Shown: positions 1-8,163 of the stretch, piece by piece
Position numbering within the stretch: position 1 is the stretch's first letter
How the letters are laid out: each line of letters starts with the position of its first letter
Assembly: GCA_945897185.1 (NCBI GenBank)
Contig: CAMDFC010000004.1
Span: forward strand, 1-64,000
Source: Chitinophaga pinensis
GTDB lineage: Bacteria; Bacteroidota; Bacteroidia; Chitinophagales; Chitinophagaceae
DNA: 64,000 nucleotides
Direction: 5' to 3'
The notes under the pieces: model-generated
What the model was told of the DNA's origin: nothing
Database searches by the model: none
Seen by the model: the letters and a program-made list of their open reading frames with translations, nothing else
Program-made: the position numbers and the translations under genes

Positions 1-951
1 GGAAATTCAGACAATATGAAAGTTGGTCAGTGGGTTTTAGCAGTAGGATATCCGCTCAATTTGGAAACCACAGTAACAGCTGGTATTGTAAGTGCTAAGG
101 CTAGAACATTGGGTTTAAATCAGCGCAAGAGCAACAGTCCAATTGAATCATTCATTCAGACCGATGCAGCGGTAAACCAAGGAAATTCGGGTGGAGCACT
201 TATCAATACCAACGGTGAATTGGTGGGTATTGTATCTGCCATTGCCTCTCCTACTGGAGCCTATGCTGGCTACTCCTATGCAATTCCAGTAAATATTGTG
301 AAAAAGATCATTAATGATTTACTCCAATATGGAACAGTACAACGCGCTTTTTTGGGCATCAGCTATCTTCCAGAAAATGCTCCAGAAACTGAAAAAGCCA
401 AGCTCAATTATAAAGAGGGACAAGGTGTATTGGTGATGGATGTTGCGAAGGATGGAGCAATGTCTGCTTCCGGAATTCAGACGGGTGATTATATCACAAA
501 AATAAATGGAGTGAAGATTTCCAATGGAAGTGAAATGGTTGAACAAATAGCAGGTTATAAACCAGGCGATAAAATAGCTGTGAACTATAACAGAAATGGA
601 AAAGAATCGACCACCAGTATTACTTTAAAAAATAAATCTGGAAGCTATGACATTGTAAAAAACACCATGTCTGACAAACTAGGGGCAACCCTTCAAACAC
701 TTGATGCAAAAAAAGCAAAAGAATACGGTGTTAAAGGTGGTGTAATTATTTCGAAAATCAGCAGTGGCTTGATAGATGAACAAACAAGGATGCGCGACGG
801 ATTTGTGGTGCTCAAAGTAAATGGCACAGAAGTGAAATCTTTGGAAGAGCTTATGGCTGCAATTTCAAAATCATCAAAAAGAATTCTACTTGAGGGCATT
901 TACCCAGGGTACGAAGGGGTCTATCAATACCCAATTGAAGCAACAGAATAA
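1..951 (+). CDS. HtrA/DegP-family periplasmic serine protease (C-terminal part, 5' truncated by window)
   Basis: Periplasmic quality-control protease of the trypsin-like HtrA family. The reading frame is open from base 1 (GNSDN before the first ATG at 16), so the true start lies upstream and the catalytic His and Asp are outside the window. The nucleophile motif GNSGG is visible at about residue 58 of the listed ORF. Two PDZ-like domains follow (roughly residues 115-205 and 225-300 of the ORF); the first begins RAFLGI, and the second carries the loop GGVIISKI. The gene ends at a bidirectional hairpin shared with the convergent amylase gene. The family assignment is secure; which DegP/DegQ-like paralogue it is cannot be told from this fragment. 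Confidence 0.93.
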   Translation, partial: GNSDNMKVGQWVLAVGYPLNLETTVTAGIVSAKARTLGLNQRKSNSPIESFIQTDAAVNQGNSGGALINTNGELVGIVSAIASPTGAYAGYSYAIPVNIVKKIINDLLQYGTVQRAFLGISYLPENAPETEKAKLNYKEGQGVLVMDVAKDGAMSASGIQTGDYITKINGVKISNGSEMVEQIAGYKPGDKIAVNYNRNGKESTTSITLKNKSGSYDIVKNTMSDKLGATLQTLDAKKAKEYGVKGGVIISKISSGLIDEQTRMRDGFVVLKVNGTEVKSLEELMAAISKSSKRILLEGIYPGYEGVYQYPIEATE

Positions 952-974
952 ATAATATCAATAAAACATTTACT

Positions 975-1000
975 AAAAGCAGACCATCGTGTCTGCTTTT
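975..1000. terminator. Bidirectional intrinsic terminator between htrA-like gene and GH13 amylase
   Basis: AAAAGCAGAC, a 6-nt loop, then GTCTGCTTTT forms a perfect 10-bp stem flanked by T-rich sequence on both strands. It sits between convergent genes and overlaps the last codon of the amylase gene by 2 bases, so it probably serves both. Confidence 0.8.
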
Positions 1001-2291
1001 ATTTTATCCAACCTTGAAAAGACCATGGTGGTAGATCCACGTAAATGTGAGTACCCCCAAATTCCTTTGTCACATTTGTAAACAAGTCTGTAAATAGTCC
1101 ATTTGTATCTTTAATGCCCACCTCAACATGAGTTAAAGTATACTGAGAAAAATTAATAATCACAACTGCTGTGCTGTCCCCATTTTTCCGCATGAAACTT
1201 AACACATGGTGATCTACACTGTTGTTCAATAAAATACAGTTGTCTGGATGCTGAGAAACACGAAAAGCAGGGTTCCCTTTTCTTAATTCAAGGATTGTTT
1301 TATAAAATTCATGTAAATCTGGTTTTGGTTTCCAGTCTATATAATCCTTATCAAAGAATGCCAGCCGTTTGTGATTTGGTAACTCTTGGCCGCTATAAAT
1401 CAATGGGAGTCCTTTCCAAGTGGCTGAAAAAAAAGCAAGGGGTAACGCCATCTCTCCATACTTTTCGTATTCAGTTCCATTCCAGCTGTTCTCATCATGA
1501 TTGCTTGTAAACCAAGCTGGACAAGCAGTATTTGGGACTGTTTCATTGTATTGCGACAAAACATATTTGAGGTGATGGATATGTTGAGCGCCTTCTTCTT
1601 TCCATTGTTTCGCGGCATTCATCCATCGCCAGGTGTATGCAGAATCAAAGGCCATCATGTAATCAGGATTGTCTAGCGGATCCAATTCAGCCAGCCAAAA
1701 AAGATCTTTGTTCTCGGTTAGGGCCAAGCGCGCTTGAATCCAAAAATCAACTGGCGTTAACATGGCCATATCACAACGAAAACCGTCTATATTGAAATTG
1801 TTTATCCAATAGCGCATAGACTCTATCATTGCTATTCTCATTGAGTGATTGGAATAATCTAGATCGATTACATCATCCCATCCATGTTCATCATAAAATT
1901 CGCTCTGTTCATTTTTTTTATAAAATTCAGCATGACTAGTTGTCCATTCATGATCACAGCCCGTATGGTTAGCTACCCAATCTACAATTATCTTAAATCC
2001 GAGTAGGTGCGCTTCATCCACCAGCGTAAGAAAATCTTGTTTAGTACCATATTCGGAGTTTATTTCCGTATAACTGGAACAGGCATAATAACTACCCATG
2101 CTACCCTTCCGATTCTTTCTACTTATGGGAGTGAGGGGCATAAACCACAGAATGTCAATTCCCATATCCTTTAGTCTTGGCAGATGTTTTATGAATGCAT
2201 TGATGTTGCCTTCTTGGGTATATTGTCTGAGATTGACTTCATAAATATTAGCGTTAAAGATCCAATCCACAGGAACAAATTCAGATTTCAT
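999..2291 (-). CDS. GH13 alpha-amylase family glycosyl hydrolase (cytoplasmic)
   Basis: A 430-residue alpha-glucan hydrolase or transferase of the GH13 clan. The four conserved regions are visible. Region I is DWVANH (about 104-109). Region II is GFRCDMA, with the nucleophile Asp at about 174. Region III is WLAELD, with the acid/base Glu at about 202. Region IV is SNHDE, with the transition-state Asp at about 266. There is no signal peptide, so it should act inside the cell on maltodextrins or storage glucan. At 430 residues it is a compact form with a short C-terminal beta domain (about 360-430). It converges with the htrA-like gene. The exact substrate cannot be read from the sequence. Confidence 0.88.
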   Translation of the reverse strand: MKSEFVPVDWIFNANIYEVNLRQYTQEGNINAFIKHLPRLKDMGIDILWFMPLTPISRKNRKGSMGSYYACSSYTEINSEYGTKQDFLTLVDEAHLLGFKIIVDWVANHTGCDHEWTTSHAEFYKKNEQSEFYDEHGWDDVIDLDYSNHSMRIAMIESMRYWINNFNIDGFRCDMAMLTPVDFWIQARLALTENKDLFWLAELDPLDNPDYMMAFDSAYTWRWMNAAKQWKEEGAQHIHHLKYVLSQYNETVPNTACPAWFTSNHDENSWNGTEYEKYGEMALPLAFFSATWKGLPLIYSGQELPNHKRLAFFDKDYIDWKPKPDLHEFYKTILELRKGNPAFRVSQHPDNCILLNNSVDHHVLSFMRKNGDSTAVVIINFSQYTLTHVEVGIKDTNGLFTDLFTNVTKEFGGTHIYVDLPPWSFQGWIK

Positions 2292-2360
2292 GTTGGAAAG
2301 TTAAGAAATCAACTTCAACGATACTAATGAATACCAGATAGGATTGTTTTAATCTTTACT

Positions 2361-2368
2361 TAACTTTG
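2361..2368 (+). promoter_or_regulatory. Candidate Bacteroidota -7 promoter box for ispH
   Basis: TAACTTTG is a perfect match to the Bacteroidota -7 consensus TAnnTTTG. It ends 10 bp before the ispH ATG, which would give a nearly leaderless transcript. No TTG lies at the ideal -33 distance, so support comes from the -7 box and position only. Confidence 0.45.
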
Positions 2369-2378
2369 TACTTATAGT

Positions 2379-3605
2379 ATGAAGCAGTTTACAATACCCA
2401 TTCGATACAGAAGTCCATTAATTGCTGCCATTAAGCAGAAAAGAAAGGCAGCGGATAAATTAAAAAAGGACTTTACCCCCACTCTGTTAGACATGGGGCC
2501 AGTAAGGTTTTTTCTTGCCAGACATTTCGGGTTTTGCTATGGAGTTGAAAATGCAATTGAAATTGCTTTCCAGACTGTAGAAAACAATCCAGGCAAACAA
2601 ATTTTTTTATTGAGTGAAATGATTCACAATCCGTTTGTGAATGAAGACCTCATCAACAGCGGGGTTCAGTTTCTTATGGACACCAAAGGAAATAACCTAA
2701 TACCATTTGAAAGCTTAACTTCTGAAGACATAGTTATTATTCCTGCATTTGGTACAACCATAGAAATAGAAAATAGACTAAAAAATATTGGAATACAAAT
2801 TGAACAGTACAACACCACTTGTCCTTTTGTAGAAAAAGTTTGGAACAGAGCAGAACAGATCTCTGAAAAAGGCTATAGCATTGTAGTGCATGGAAAACCA
2901 ACACACGAGGAAACCAGAGCTACTTTTTCGCACAGTGATGTTCATACGCCTACAATAGTGATCAACGATATGGCTGAAGCCATTGTATTGGGTGAGTTTA
3001 TTCTCGAAAAGCGAAACAGTATTGATTTTACATCTTTGTTTGGTGACAGGTGTAGTAAAGGTTTTGATGTAGGGAAAGACCTTGTCCGTTTTGGCGTAGT
3101 AAATCAAACCACCATGTTGGCTACAGACACACAAGCCATAGCAGATTACCTCAAACAAATTGTAATTGAAAAATATAAACTGGATGATGCTAGCGTAGGA
3201 TTACATTTTGCGGATACCAGGGACACGCTTTGTTATGCTACAAACGATAATCAAACTGCTGTAAAAAGTTTGTTGACTATTAATGCAGATTTGGCCATTG
3301 TGATTGGGGGAAGAAACAGCAGCAACAGTTCACATTTGGTAGAGCTTTGTGAAGCGCATATGCCAACTTATTTCATAGAATCTTCTTCAGACCTCTTGTC
3401 TAATAGAGAATTGAAAGCGTATAATTGGAGAACACATGAAGAGTATTTTAAAACGGATTTCTTACCAAACAAATTGGTAGTGGATATTCTAATTACCAGC
3501 GGCGCTTCTTGTCCGGATGCCATAGTCCAAGATACCATCGAAAAATTAAGCAGCTTTTTTACAAACTCAAAAACCATAGACGACATCAGCAAAGATTGGG
3601 TTTAA
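2379..3605 (+). CDS. ispH: 4-hydroxy-3-methylbut-2-enyl diphosphate reductase
   Basis: Last enzyme of the MEP isoprenoid pathway. It is a [4Fe-4S] protein that reduces HMBPP to IPP and DMAPP. The three cluster cysteines are visible: GFCYGVENA (C53), NTTCPFVEK (C148) and GASCPDA (C378). At 408 residues it is the long form, closer to the cyanobacterial/plant layout than to the 316-residue E. coli enzyme, with about 40 extra N-terminal residues and an insertion before the last cysteine. ispD lies 1.7 kb downstream on the other strand, so two MEP genes are near each other but not co-transcribed. It converges with cmk without any gap. Confidence 0.95.
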   Translation: MKQFTIPIRYRSPLIAAIKQKRKAADKLKKDFTPTLLDMGPVRFFLARHFGFCYGVENAIEIAFQTVENNPGKQIFLLSEMIHNPFVNEDLINSGVQFLMDTKGNNLIPFESLTSEDIVIIPAFGTTIEIENRLKNIGIQIEQYNTTCPFVEKVWNRAEQISEKGYSIVVHGKPTHEETRATFSHSDVHTPTIVINDMAEAIVLGEFILEKRNSIDFTSLFGDRCSKGFDVGKDLVRFGVVNQTTMLATDTQAIADYLKQIVIEKYKLDDASVGLHFADTRDTLCYATNDNQTAVKSLLTINADLAIVIGGRNSSNSSHLVELCEAHMPTYFIESSSDLLSNRELKAYNWRTHEEYFKTDFLPNKLVVDILITSGASCPDAIVQDTIEKLSSFFTNSKTIDDISKDWV

Positions 3606-4286
3606 TCAATCCTTGATTTTTTCATTAGCCCAATCCAAGGCCATTTTCAATTGTTCTGAAGGAGTAAGATGGCTATTGTCTAGTACAAGAGCATCTCCAG
3701 GCTTTCTCAGTGGAGATATAGCCCTAGTAGAATCAGCATGATCTCTAGATGCCAAGTTATCTCTAACCTCTTCTATAGAAATTTTTGGATATTTTATCTT
3801 CAATTCCTTCCATCTTCTTTCCACCCTAACGGCAATGTCTGCGGTCATAAATATTTTTAATTCAGCATCAGGAAAAACTGCGGTTCCAATATCTCTGCCA
3901 TCCATAACAATCCCCTTTTCAGACCCTATTAACTGTTGCTGGGCTACTGCAAAGTTTCGAACTTTACCTAAGGCAGCCACCTCGCTTACTTTTTCAGCAA
4001 CAGGCATTTCTCTAATAAAAGACTCTACGTTTTCATTGTTGAGCCAGATTTCATTATTTCCGTTACCCTCGTTCAATTTAAATGACAAATGAACCTGAGC
4101 AAGTGCTAATAAGATGGCTTGTTCATCGGTATAATCAACCTGATTACGGATAAAAAATAGTGTAATGGCTCTGTACATGGCCCCAGAATCAATAAAGATG
4201 TAGCTGAGCTTTTTTGCAAGTTGTCTTGCCATGGTGCTTTTACCACAAGAGGACCATCCATCGACTGTTATGACAATTTTTTTCAT
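3606..4286 (-). CDS. cmk: (d)CMP kinase (cytidylate kinase)
   Basis: Phosphorylates CMP and dCMP with ATP for nucleotide supply. The Walker A motif GWSSCGKST is at residues 10-18. The substrate-binding segment DSGAMYRAIT follows, then MDGRDIGTAVFP and the mobile-lid region with SRDHADSTRAISPL. A length of 226 residues is normal. The stop codon directly abuts that of the convergent ispH, with no intergenic base. Confidence 0.95.
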   Translation of the reverse strand: MKKIVITVDGWSSCGKSTMARQLAKKLSYIFIDSGAMYRAITLFFIRNQVDYTDEQAILLALAQVHLSFKLNEGNGNNEIWLNNENVESFIREMPVAEKVSEVAALGKVRNFAVAQQQLIGSEKGIVMDGRDIGTAVFPDAELKIFMTADIAVRVERRWKELKIKYPKISIEEVRDNLASRDHADSTRAISPLRKPGDALVLDNSHLTPSEQLKMALDWANEKIKD

Positions 4287-4318
4287 GCCTTAATTAAGAA
4301 ATACAAAAATGCGGCTTA

Positions 4319-4347
4319 TTGACTGAATCACAAAATATCTACCTTTA
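4319..4347 (+). promoter_or_regulatory. Candidate promoter TTG-N18-TACCTTTA for the Gfo/Idh gene
   Basis: TTG at 4319-4321 and TACCTTTA at 4340-4347 are separated by 18 bp and match the Bacteroidota -33/-7 layout with one mismatch. The box ends 7 bp before the ATG at 4355. The TTG used as start by the ORF track is therefore better read as the -33 element. Confidence 0.5.
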
Positions 4348-4354
4348 CAAGACT

Positions 4355-5323
4355 ATGTTGAAATTAGGCATCTTTGGCGTAGGCCATCTTGGTAAGTTCC
4401 ACATCAGCAATTGGCAGACCATTGCAAATGTATCTATTGTAGGTTTTTACGACCCCAATGATACAAATGCGGAGGAAGCAATTAAAAAATTTGGAATAAA
4501 AAGATTTGACGACATGCCTTCCTTATTGGATGCTGTAGATGCAGTTGACATTATTACTCCTACCCAATTTCATTTTCCAGTCTGTGAAGCTGCGTTGAGA
4601 AAAAGTAAACACGTATTTGTTGAAAAGCCATTGGCAAATAACATGGATGAAGCAAGACAACTTATTAAGTTGGTTGGGGAAGCGAAAGTTAAATTTCAAG
4701 TTGGACACGTAGAGCGATTTAATCCTGCTTTCCAAGCTTTGAAAAACAAAGAATTAAACCCCATGTTCATTGAAGTACACAGACTCGCCCAGTTCAATCC
4801 AAGAGGAACTGAAGTGAGTGTAATTTTAGATTTAATGATCCACGATATTGATATTATACTTCATTTAGTAAAGAGTCAGGTTAAAAACATTTCTGCAAGC
4901 GGTGTAGCGGTAATGACAGATACGCCAGATATAGCAAATGTTAGAATTGAGTTTTACAATGGCTGCGTTGCCAACCTTACTTCGTCTAGAATATCAATGA
5001 AAAAAATGAGGAAGATCCGGCTCTTTCAAAAAGATGCCTATATCGGAATTGATTTTCTAGAAAAGAAAACTGAAATCATCAAACTGAAAACGGAAGAAGA
5101 TGAAGATCTGTTTAGCTTTGACATAGAGACTCCGAATGGTTTAAAAACAATTGCAGTTGAAAATCCGGAGGTAGGTGAGCAAAATGCAATTAAAGCGGAA
5201 CTTACTGCATTTAGAGATGCTGTAATTAATGATACCCCAACGGTTGTTTCTGAACATGATGGATTTATAGCCATGGAAGTAGCACACCAAATTTTAGAAA
5301 AAATCGGAAGACAAAGGGGCTAA
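4355..5323 (+). CDS. Gfo/Idh/MocA-family NAD(P)-dependent oxidoreductase
   Basis: A 322-residue dehydrogenase with an N-terminal Rossmann fold (LGIFGVGHLGKFH) and the family signature EKPLANN (EKP Lys) about one third along. The C-terminal GFO_IDH_MocA domain carries LDLMIHDIDIIL, where the second HD-type motif supplies the catalytic histidine. I chose the ATG at 4355 because the ORF-track TTG at 4319 fits a promoter element and the Rossmann strand begins right after this ATG. The substrate (a sugar or cyclitol derivative) cannot be deduced. It stands alone between convergent cmk and ispD. Confidence 0.88.
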   Translation: MLKLGIFGVGHLGKFHISNWQTIANVSIVGFYDPNDTNAEEAIKKFGIKRFDDMPSLLDAVDAVDIITPTQFHFPVCEAALRKSKHVFVEKPLANNMDEARQLIKLVGEAKVKFQVGHVERFNPAFQALKNKELNPMFIEVHRLAQFNPRGTEVSVILDLMIHDIDIILHLVKSQVKNISASGVAVMTDTPDIANVRIEFYNGCVANLTSSRISMKKMRKIRLFQKDAYIGIDFLEKKTEIIKLKTEEDEDLFSFDIETPNGLKTIAVENPEVGEQNAIKAELTAFRDAVINDTPTVVSEHDGFIAMEVAHQILEKIGRQRG

Positions 5324-5344
5324 GAAAAATAAATTACTGCCGTT

Positions 5345-6019
5345 TTATTTTCTATTGATTTTCCACGCTGCGAAATCAAGGTCTTCCGAATAGGTGATTT
5401 TAATATTCGATTCTTCACCGGCTATCAAACCAACTGTATGCCCACCTGCCTCTACCACTGAGGCTTCATCAGTAAATAATGGTGAATACGGTGCTTGGAA
5501 AGCAGCCAAAAGTAATTTACTGGTAAACGTTTGTGGGGTTTGAACCACGTATAAATTCTCGCGATCTACAACGGAAGATTCCTTTCCATTTTTAGATACC
5601 CTCCTCATGCTGTCTCTTACTGGGACCACAGGAATAGCAGAACCTTTGATTGATGCCATCTCGCTACAAGCTTGAATTAACTTTTGGGAAACAAGACACC
5701 TTACCGCATCATGTACAAAAATTAGATCCGCATCGGCAACTAGAAATAGTCCATTTTTCACAGAATCAAAGCGTGTTTCACCACCACACGCAAGATCAAT
5801 TTCAAATGGGTAATGTTGTTCAGCAATTAGTTCACGCGCATAGTCTAGGTATGCTTCAGGAAGAACAACAACAAATTTAATATCGGGAAATGCAGACTTA
5901 AATGCCTCTACCGAATGTAATAGAATTGCCTTACCATTCAGTAACAAAAATTGTTTAGGAAGGACTGTCCCCATTCTTGTACCCGATCCACCTGCAACAA
6001 TCAGAGCTACCCTCTTCAT
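5345..6019 (-). CDS. ispD: 2-C-methyl-D-erythritol 4-phosphate cytidylyltransferase
   Basis: Third step of the MEP pathway: makes CDP-methylerythritol from MEP and CTP. The nucleotide-binding motif AGGSGTRMG is at the N-terminus (residues 9-17 from this start), followed by the lysine-containing PKQF. VHDAVRCLV and the C-terminal TDEASVVEA are typical. I start at the ATG at 6019, not the TTG one codon earlier. The start lies 3 nt downstream of the permease stop codon, so the two genes are likely co-transcribed although functionally unrelated. Confidence 0.93.
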   Translation of the reverse strand: MKRVALIVAGGSGTRMGTVLPKQFLLLNGKAILLHSVEAFKSAFPDIKFVVVLPEAYLDYARELIAEQHYPFEIDLACGGETRFDSVKNGLFLVADADLIFVHDAVRCLVSQKLIQACSEMASIKGSAIPVVPVRDSMRRVSKNGKESSVVDRENLYVVQTPQTFTSKLLLAAFQAPYSPLFTDEASVVEAGGHTVGLIAGEESNIKITYSEDLDFAAWKINRK

Positions 6020-6022
6020 CAA

Positions 6023-7444
6023 TCAATTGCTTTTATTTCTCACCGCTATAAAATATAAAGGAACACCCAACAAAGTAATTATCAATCCAGGCCAGGTATA
6101 TTCTGGCTTAAACATAACCAAGAGAATACAAAAGCTGAGTCCCATTAACACATAAATAAACGGAAGAAAGGGGTATCCAAATGCTTTATATGGCCTTTCA
6201 ATATCTGGGCGTTTTTTTCTAAGAATAAAGATTCCAATAATGGTTAATACATAGAAAATAACAACAACAAAAGATACCATGTCTAATAATTCACCATACC
6301 TACCACTCAAACACAACAGAGAGGCAACTACAGCCTGGCTCCACAAAGCCCACTGTGGAACTGCATTTCCGTTTAACTTGGCAGCCTGCTTAAAAAATAA
6401 ACCATCTTGGGCCATGGTATAATAAACCCTGGCACCTGCCATAACAAGACCATTTATACAACCAAAGGTGGACACCATAATCAATACAGCAATAATAGAC
6501 CTTCCAGCTGAACCAAAAATTACGCTAGCTGCAGCAACTGCCAATCTATCTTCTTCCGGTTTAGCAATTTGATTTAGGGGTAACACATTTAAGTACATCA
6601 AGTTGGCCGACACATAAATAATGGTGACCAACAATGTTCCTAGAAAAAGACTCAGACCGATGTTTCGCTTCGGGTTTTTAATTTCCCCAGCAATAAAAGT
6701 TACGTTATTCCAAGCGTCACTGCTGAAGATGGAACCAACCATAGATGCTGCAATCGCACCCAACAGGGTAATACCCCCAATGGATTCCCAAGTGATACTG
6801 CCGTCTTCATTCAAAAGCGCTTTTTGAGCGATCATGCCAGATTCCCAGTTTGCAGACCAATAACTGGTATCTACAAAAAGAAAACCACATAAAATAAGTC
6901 CAAATAAAGCAAGCAACTTCGAAACCGTAAAAGTTGTTTGAATCAATTTCCCTTCCTTTACGCCTCTGGTATTAACGTATGTGAGTAAAACCACAATAGC
7001 TATCGCAATTAGCTGAGCAGGATAAATTTTTATCGAGCCAATCTGGATCAGTATATTTTGGTCCTGCATATTTAAAGCCGGGAAAAAATAGCCTGCAAAT
7101 TTAGCAAAAGCAACACCTACGGCAGCAATCGTTCCAGTTTGGATAACCGAGAAGAAGCTCCATCCATACAAAAATCCTACTAGAGGGTTATAGGCTTCCT
7201 TAAGATATACATACTGACCTCCAGCCTTGGGATACATTGCACTCAATTCACCATAACTCAACGCAGCACTGATGGTCATAAACCCTGTAATCAACCAAAC
7301 CGCTATCAGCCAACCCGCACTTCCCACATTTCTTGTTATATCTGCACCCACAATAAATATTCCAGAACCAATCATCGATCCAGCAACAAGCATGGTTGCA
7401 TCTAAAAGACCTAGGCTCGGTTTGAAGCCGTTTTGCTCTGACAT
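6023..7444 (-). CDS. APC-superfamily amino acid permease
   Basis: A 473-residue inner-membrane transporter with about 12 hydrophobic segments. The TM1 motif GSMIGSGIF is typical of the amino acid-polyamine-organocation superfamily (LAT/YfnA-like branch). The GGQYVYLKEAYNP segment near TM3 and the FGCINGLVMAGARVYYTMAQDGLFF segment match that branch. The substrate is probably a neutral amino acid, but specificity is inferred only from the family. An intrinsic terminator of the upstream ompH-like gene lies just before its start. Confidence 0.9.
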   Translation of the reverse strand: MSEQNGFKPSLGLLDATMLVAGSMIGSGIFIVGADITRNVGSAGWLIAVWLITGFMTISAALSYGELSAMYPKAGGQYVYLKEAYNPLVGFLYGWSFFSVIQTGTIAAVGVAFAKFAGYFFPALNMQDQNILIQIGSIKIYPAQLIAIAIVVLLTYVNTRGVKEGKLIQTTFTVSKLLALFGLILCGFLFVDTSYWSANWESGMIAQKALLNEDGSITWESIGGITLLGAIAASMVGSIFSSDAWNNVTFIAGEIKNPKRNIGLSLFLGTLLVTIIYVSANLMYLNVLPLNQIAKPEEDRLAVAAASVIFGSAGRSIIAVLIMVSTFGCINGLVMAGARVYYTMAQDGLFFKQAAKLNGNAVPQWALWSQAVVASLLCLSGRYGELLDMVSFVVVIFYVLTIIGIFILRKKRPDIERPYKAFGYPFLPFIYVLMGLSFCILLVMFKPEYTWPGLIITLLGVPLYFIAVRNKSN

Positions 7445-7458
7445 AAGTTGAGTTTTGA

Positions 7459-7491
7459 TTAAATAAAATCCCGGTAGTATATACCGGGATT
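7459..7491 (-). terminator. Intrinsic terminator after the ompH-like gene
   Basis: AATCCCGGTA, a 5-nt loop and TACCGGGATT form a perfect 10-bp stem. On the minus strand it is followed by TTTATTT. It lies between the stop of the ompH-like gene and the permease start. On the plus strand no T-run follows, so the direction is minus. Confidence 0.75.
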
Positions 7492-7514
7492 AAGTTAAGG
7501 AATTCGTTGGTTAT

Positions 7515-8111
7515 TTATTTATTCTTTTTGGTTTTATTATACTCCGCATTCAAACCCTCAACAACTTCATTGGTAATGTTATTTGCACTGTCTTTGTAAA
7601 ACAGCACATTCAATCCTGATGAATAAGAGAAAATGTAACTATACCCTTGCTTTTTATTGTATGCCATGAGGAAATCATCGATGGACTTCTTCAATCCCTC
7701 CATGGTCTGCATACCGTCTTGAGCAATATTGGTCTCGAGTATTCTTTTTTGTTCTTCTAAATTCTGCATCTTGCTCTGGTAAGCGCGCTGGAAGTTTTCA
7801 TATTCGGCCTGAGTAATGGACTCCCCTCTTTTAGCAAAAGCAATTCTCTCGTTTTCTATACGCTGAAAAGCATTGTTTAAATCACGATCTGCATCGCCTT
7901 TTTTCTTTTCGAACAGATCCATTTTTTCTTTATATAGCAAATATTTTTCTTGTACACTATCTAAGTCTACATAAGCCAACTTGACTGTACTTGAAACATT
8001 AGATTTTACAGAAGAATTGTTACCTGTAGTATTAGCTGGACCTTTCAACTGTAAAAACAGTAAGACAGCAATACCAAGTGCAAGAACAGCATTGATTAGT
8101 TTTTGATTCAT
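7515..8111 (-). CDS. OmpH/Skp-like periplasmic chaperone family protein
   Basis: A 198-residue protein with an N-terminal hydrophobic segment (about 8-24) serving as signal peptide or anchor. A low-complexity Asn/Ser/Val linker follows, then KLAYVDLDSVQEKYLLY, the start of the OmpH domain. The centre (about 60-135) is charged and coiled-coil forming, as in Skp tentacles. The role by family is holding unfolded outer-membrane proteins in the periplasm. It follows rpoC on the same strand but lies between two strong intrinsic terminators, with only about 20 nt between the first terminator and its start codon. Confidence 0.85.
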   Translation of the reverse strand: MNQKLINAVLALGIAVLLFLQLKGPANTTGNNSSVKSNVSSTVKLAYVDLDSVQEKYLLYKEKMDLFEKKKGDADRDLNNAFQRIENERIAFAKRGESITQAEYENFQRAYQSKMQNLEEQKRILETNIAQDGMQTMEGLKKSIDDFLMAYNKKQGYSYIFSYSSGLNVLFYKDSANNITNEVVEGLNAEYNKTKKNK

Positions 8112-8132
8112 TGATGATGATTAAGGGTAAAT

Positions 8133-8159
8133 AAAAAAAGGGAGCATTTCTGCTCCCTT
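8133..8159 (-). terminator. Intrinsic terminator of rpoC
   Basis: On the minus strand AAGGGAGCA, a 4-nt loop and TGCTCCCTT are followed by a run of seven T residues. It begins 5 bp after the rpoC stop codon. Confidence 0.88.
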
Positions 8160-8163
8160 GGGA

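Noticed and set aside
2778-3158. 126-codon minus-strand ORF inside ispH
   Set aside because: Shadow of ispH; the composition is cysteine-rich and irregular, as expected from the reverse frame.
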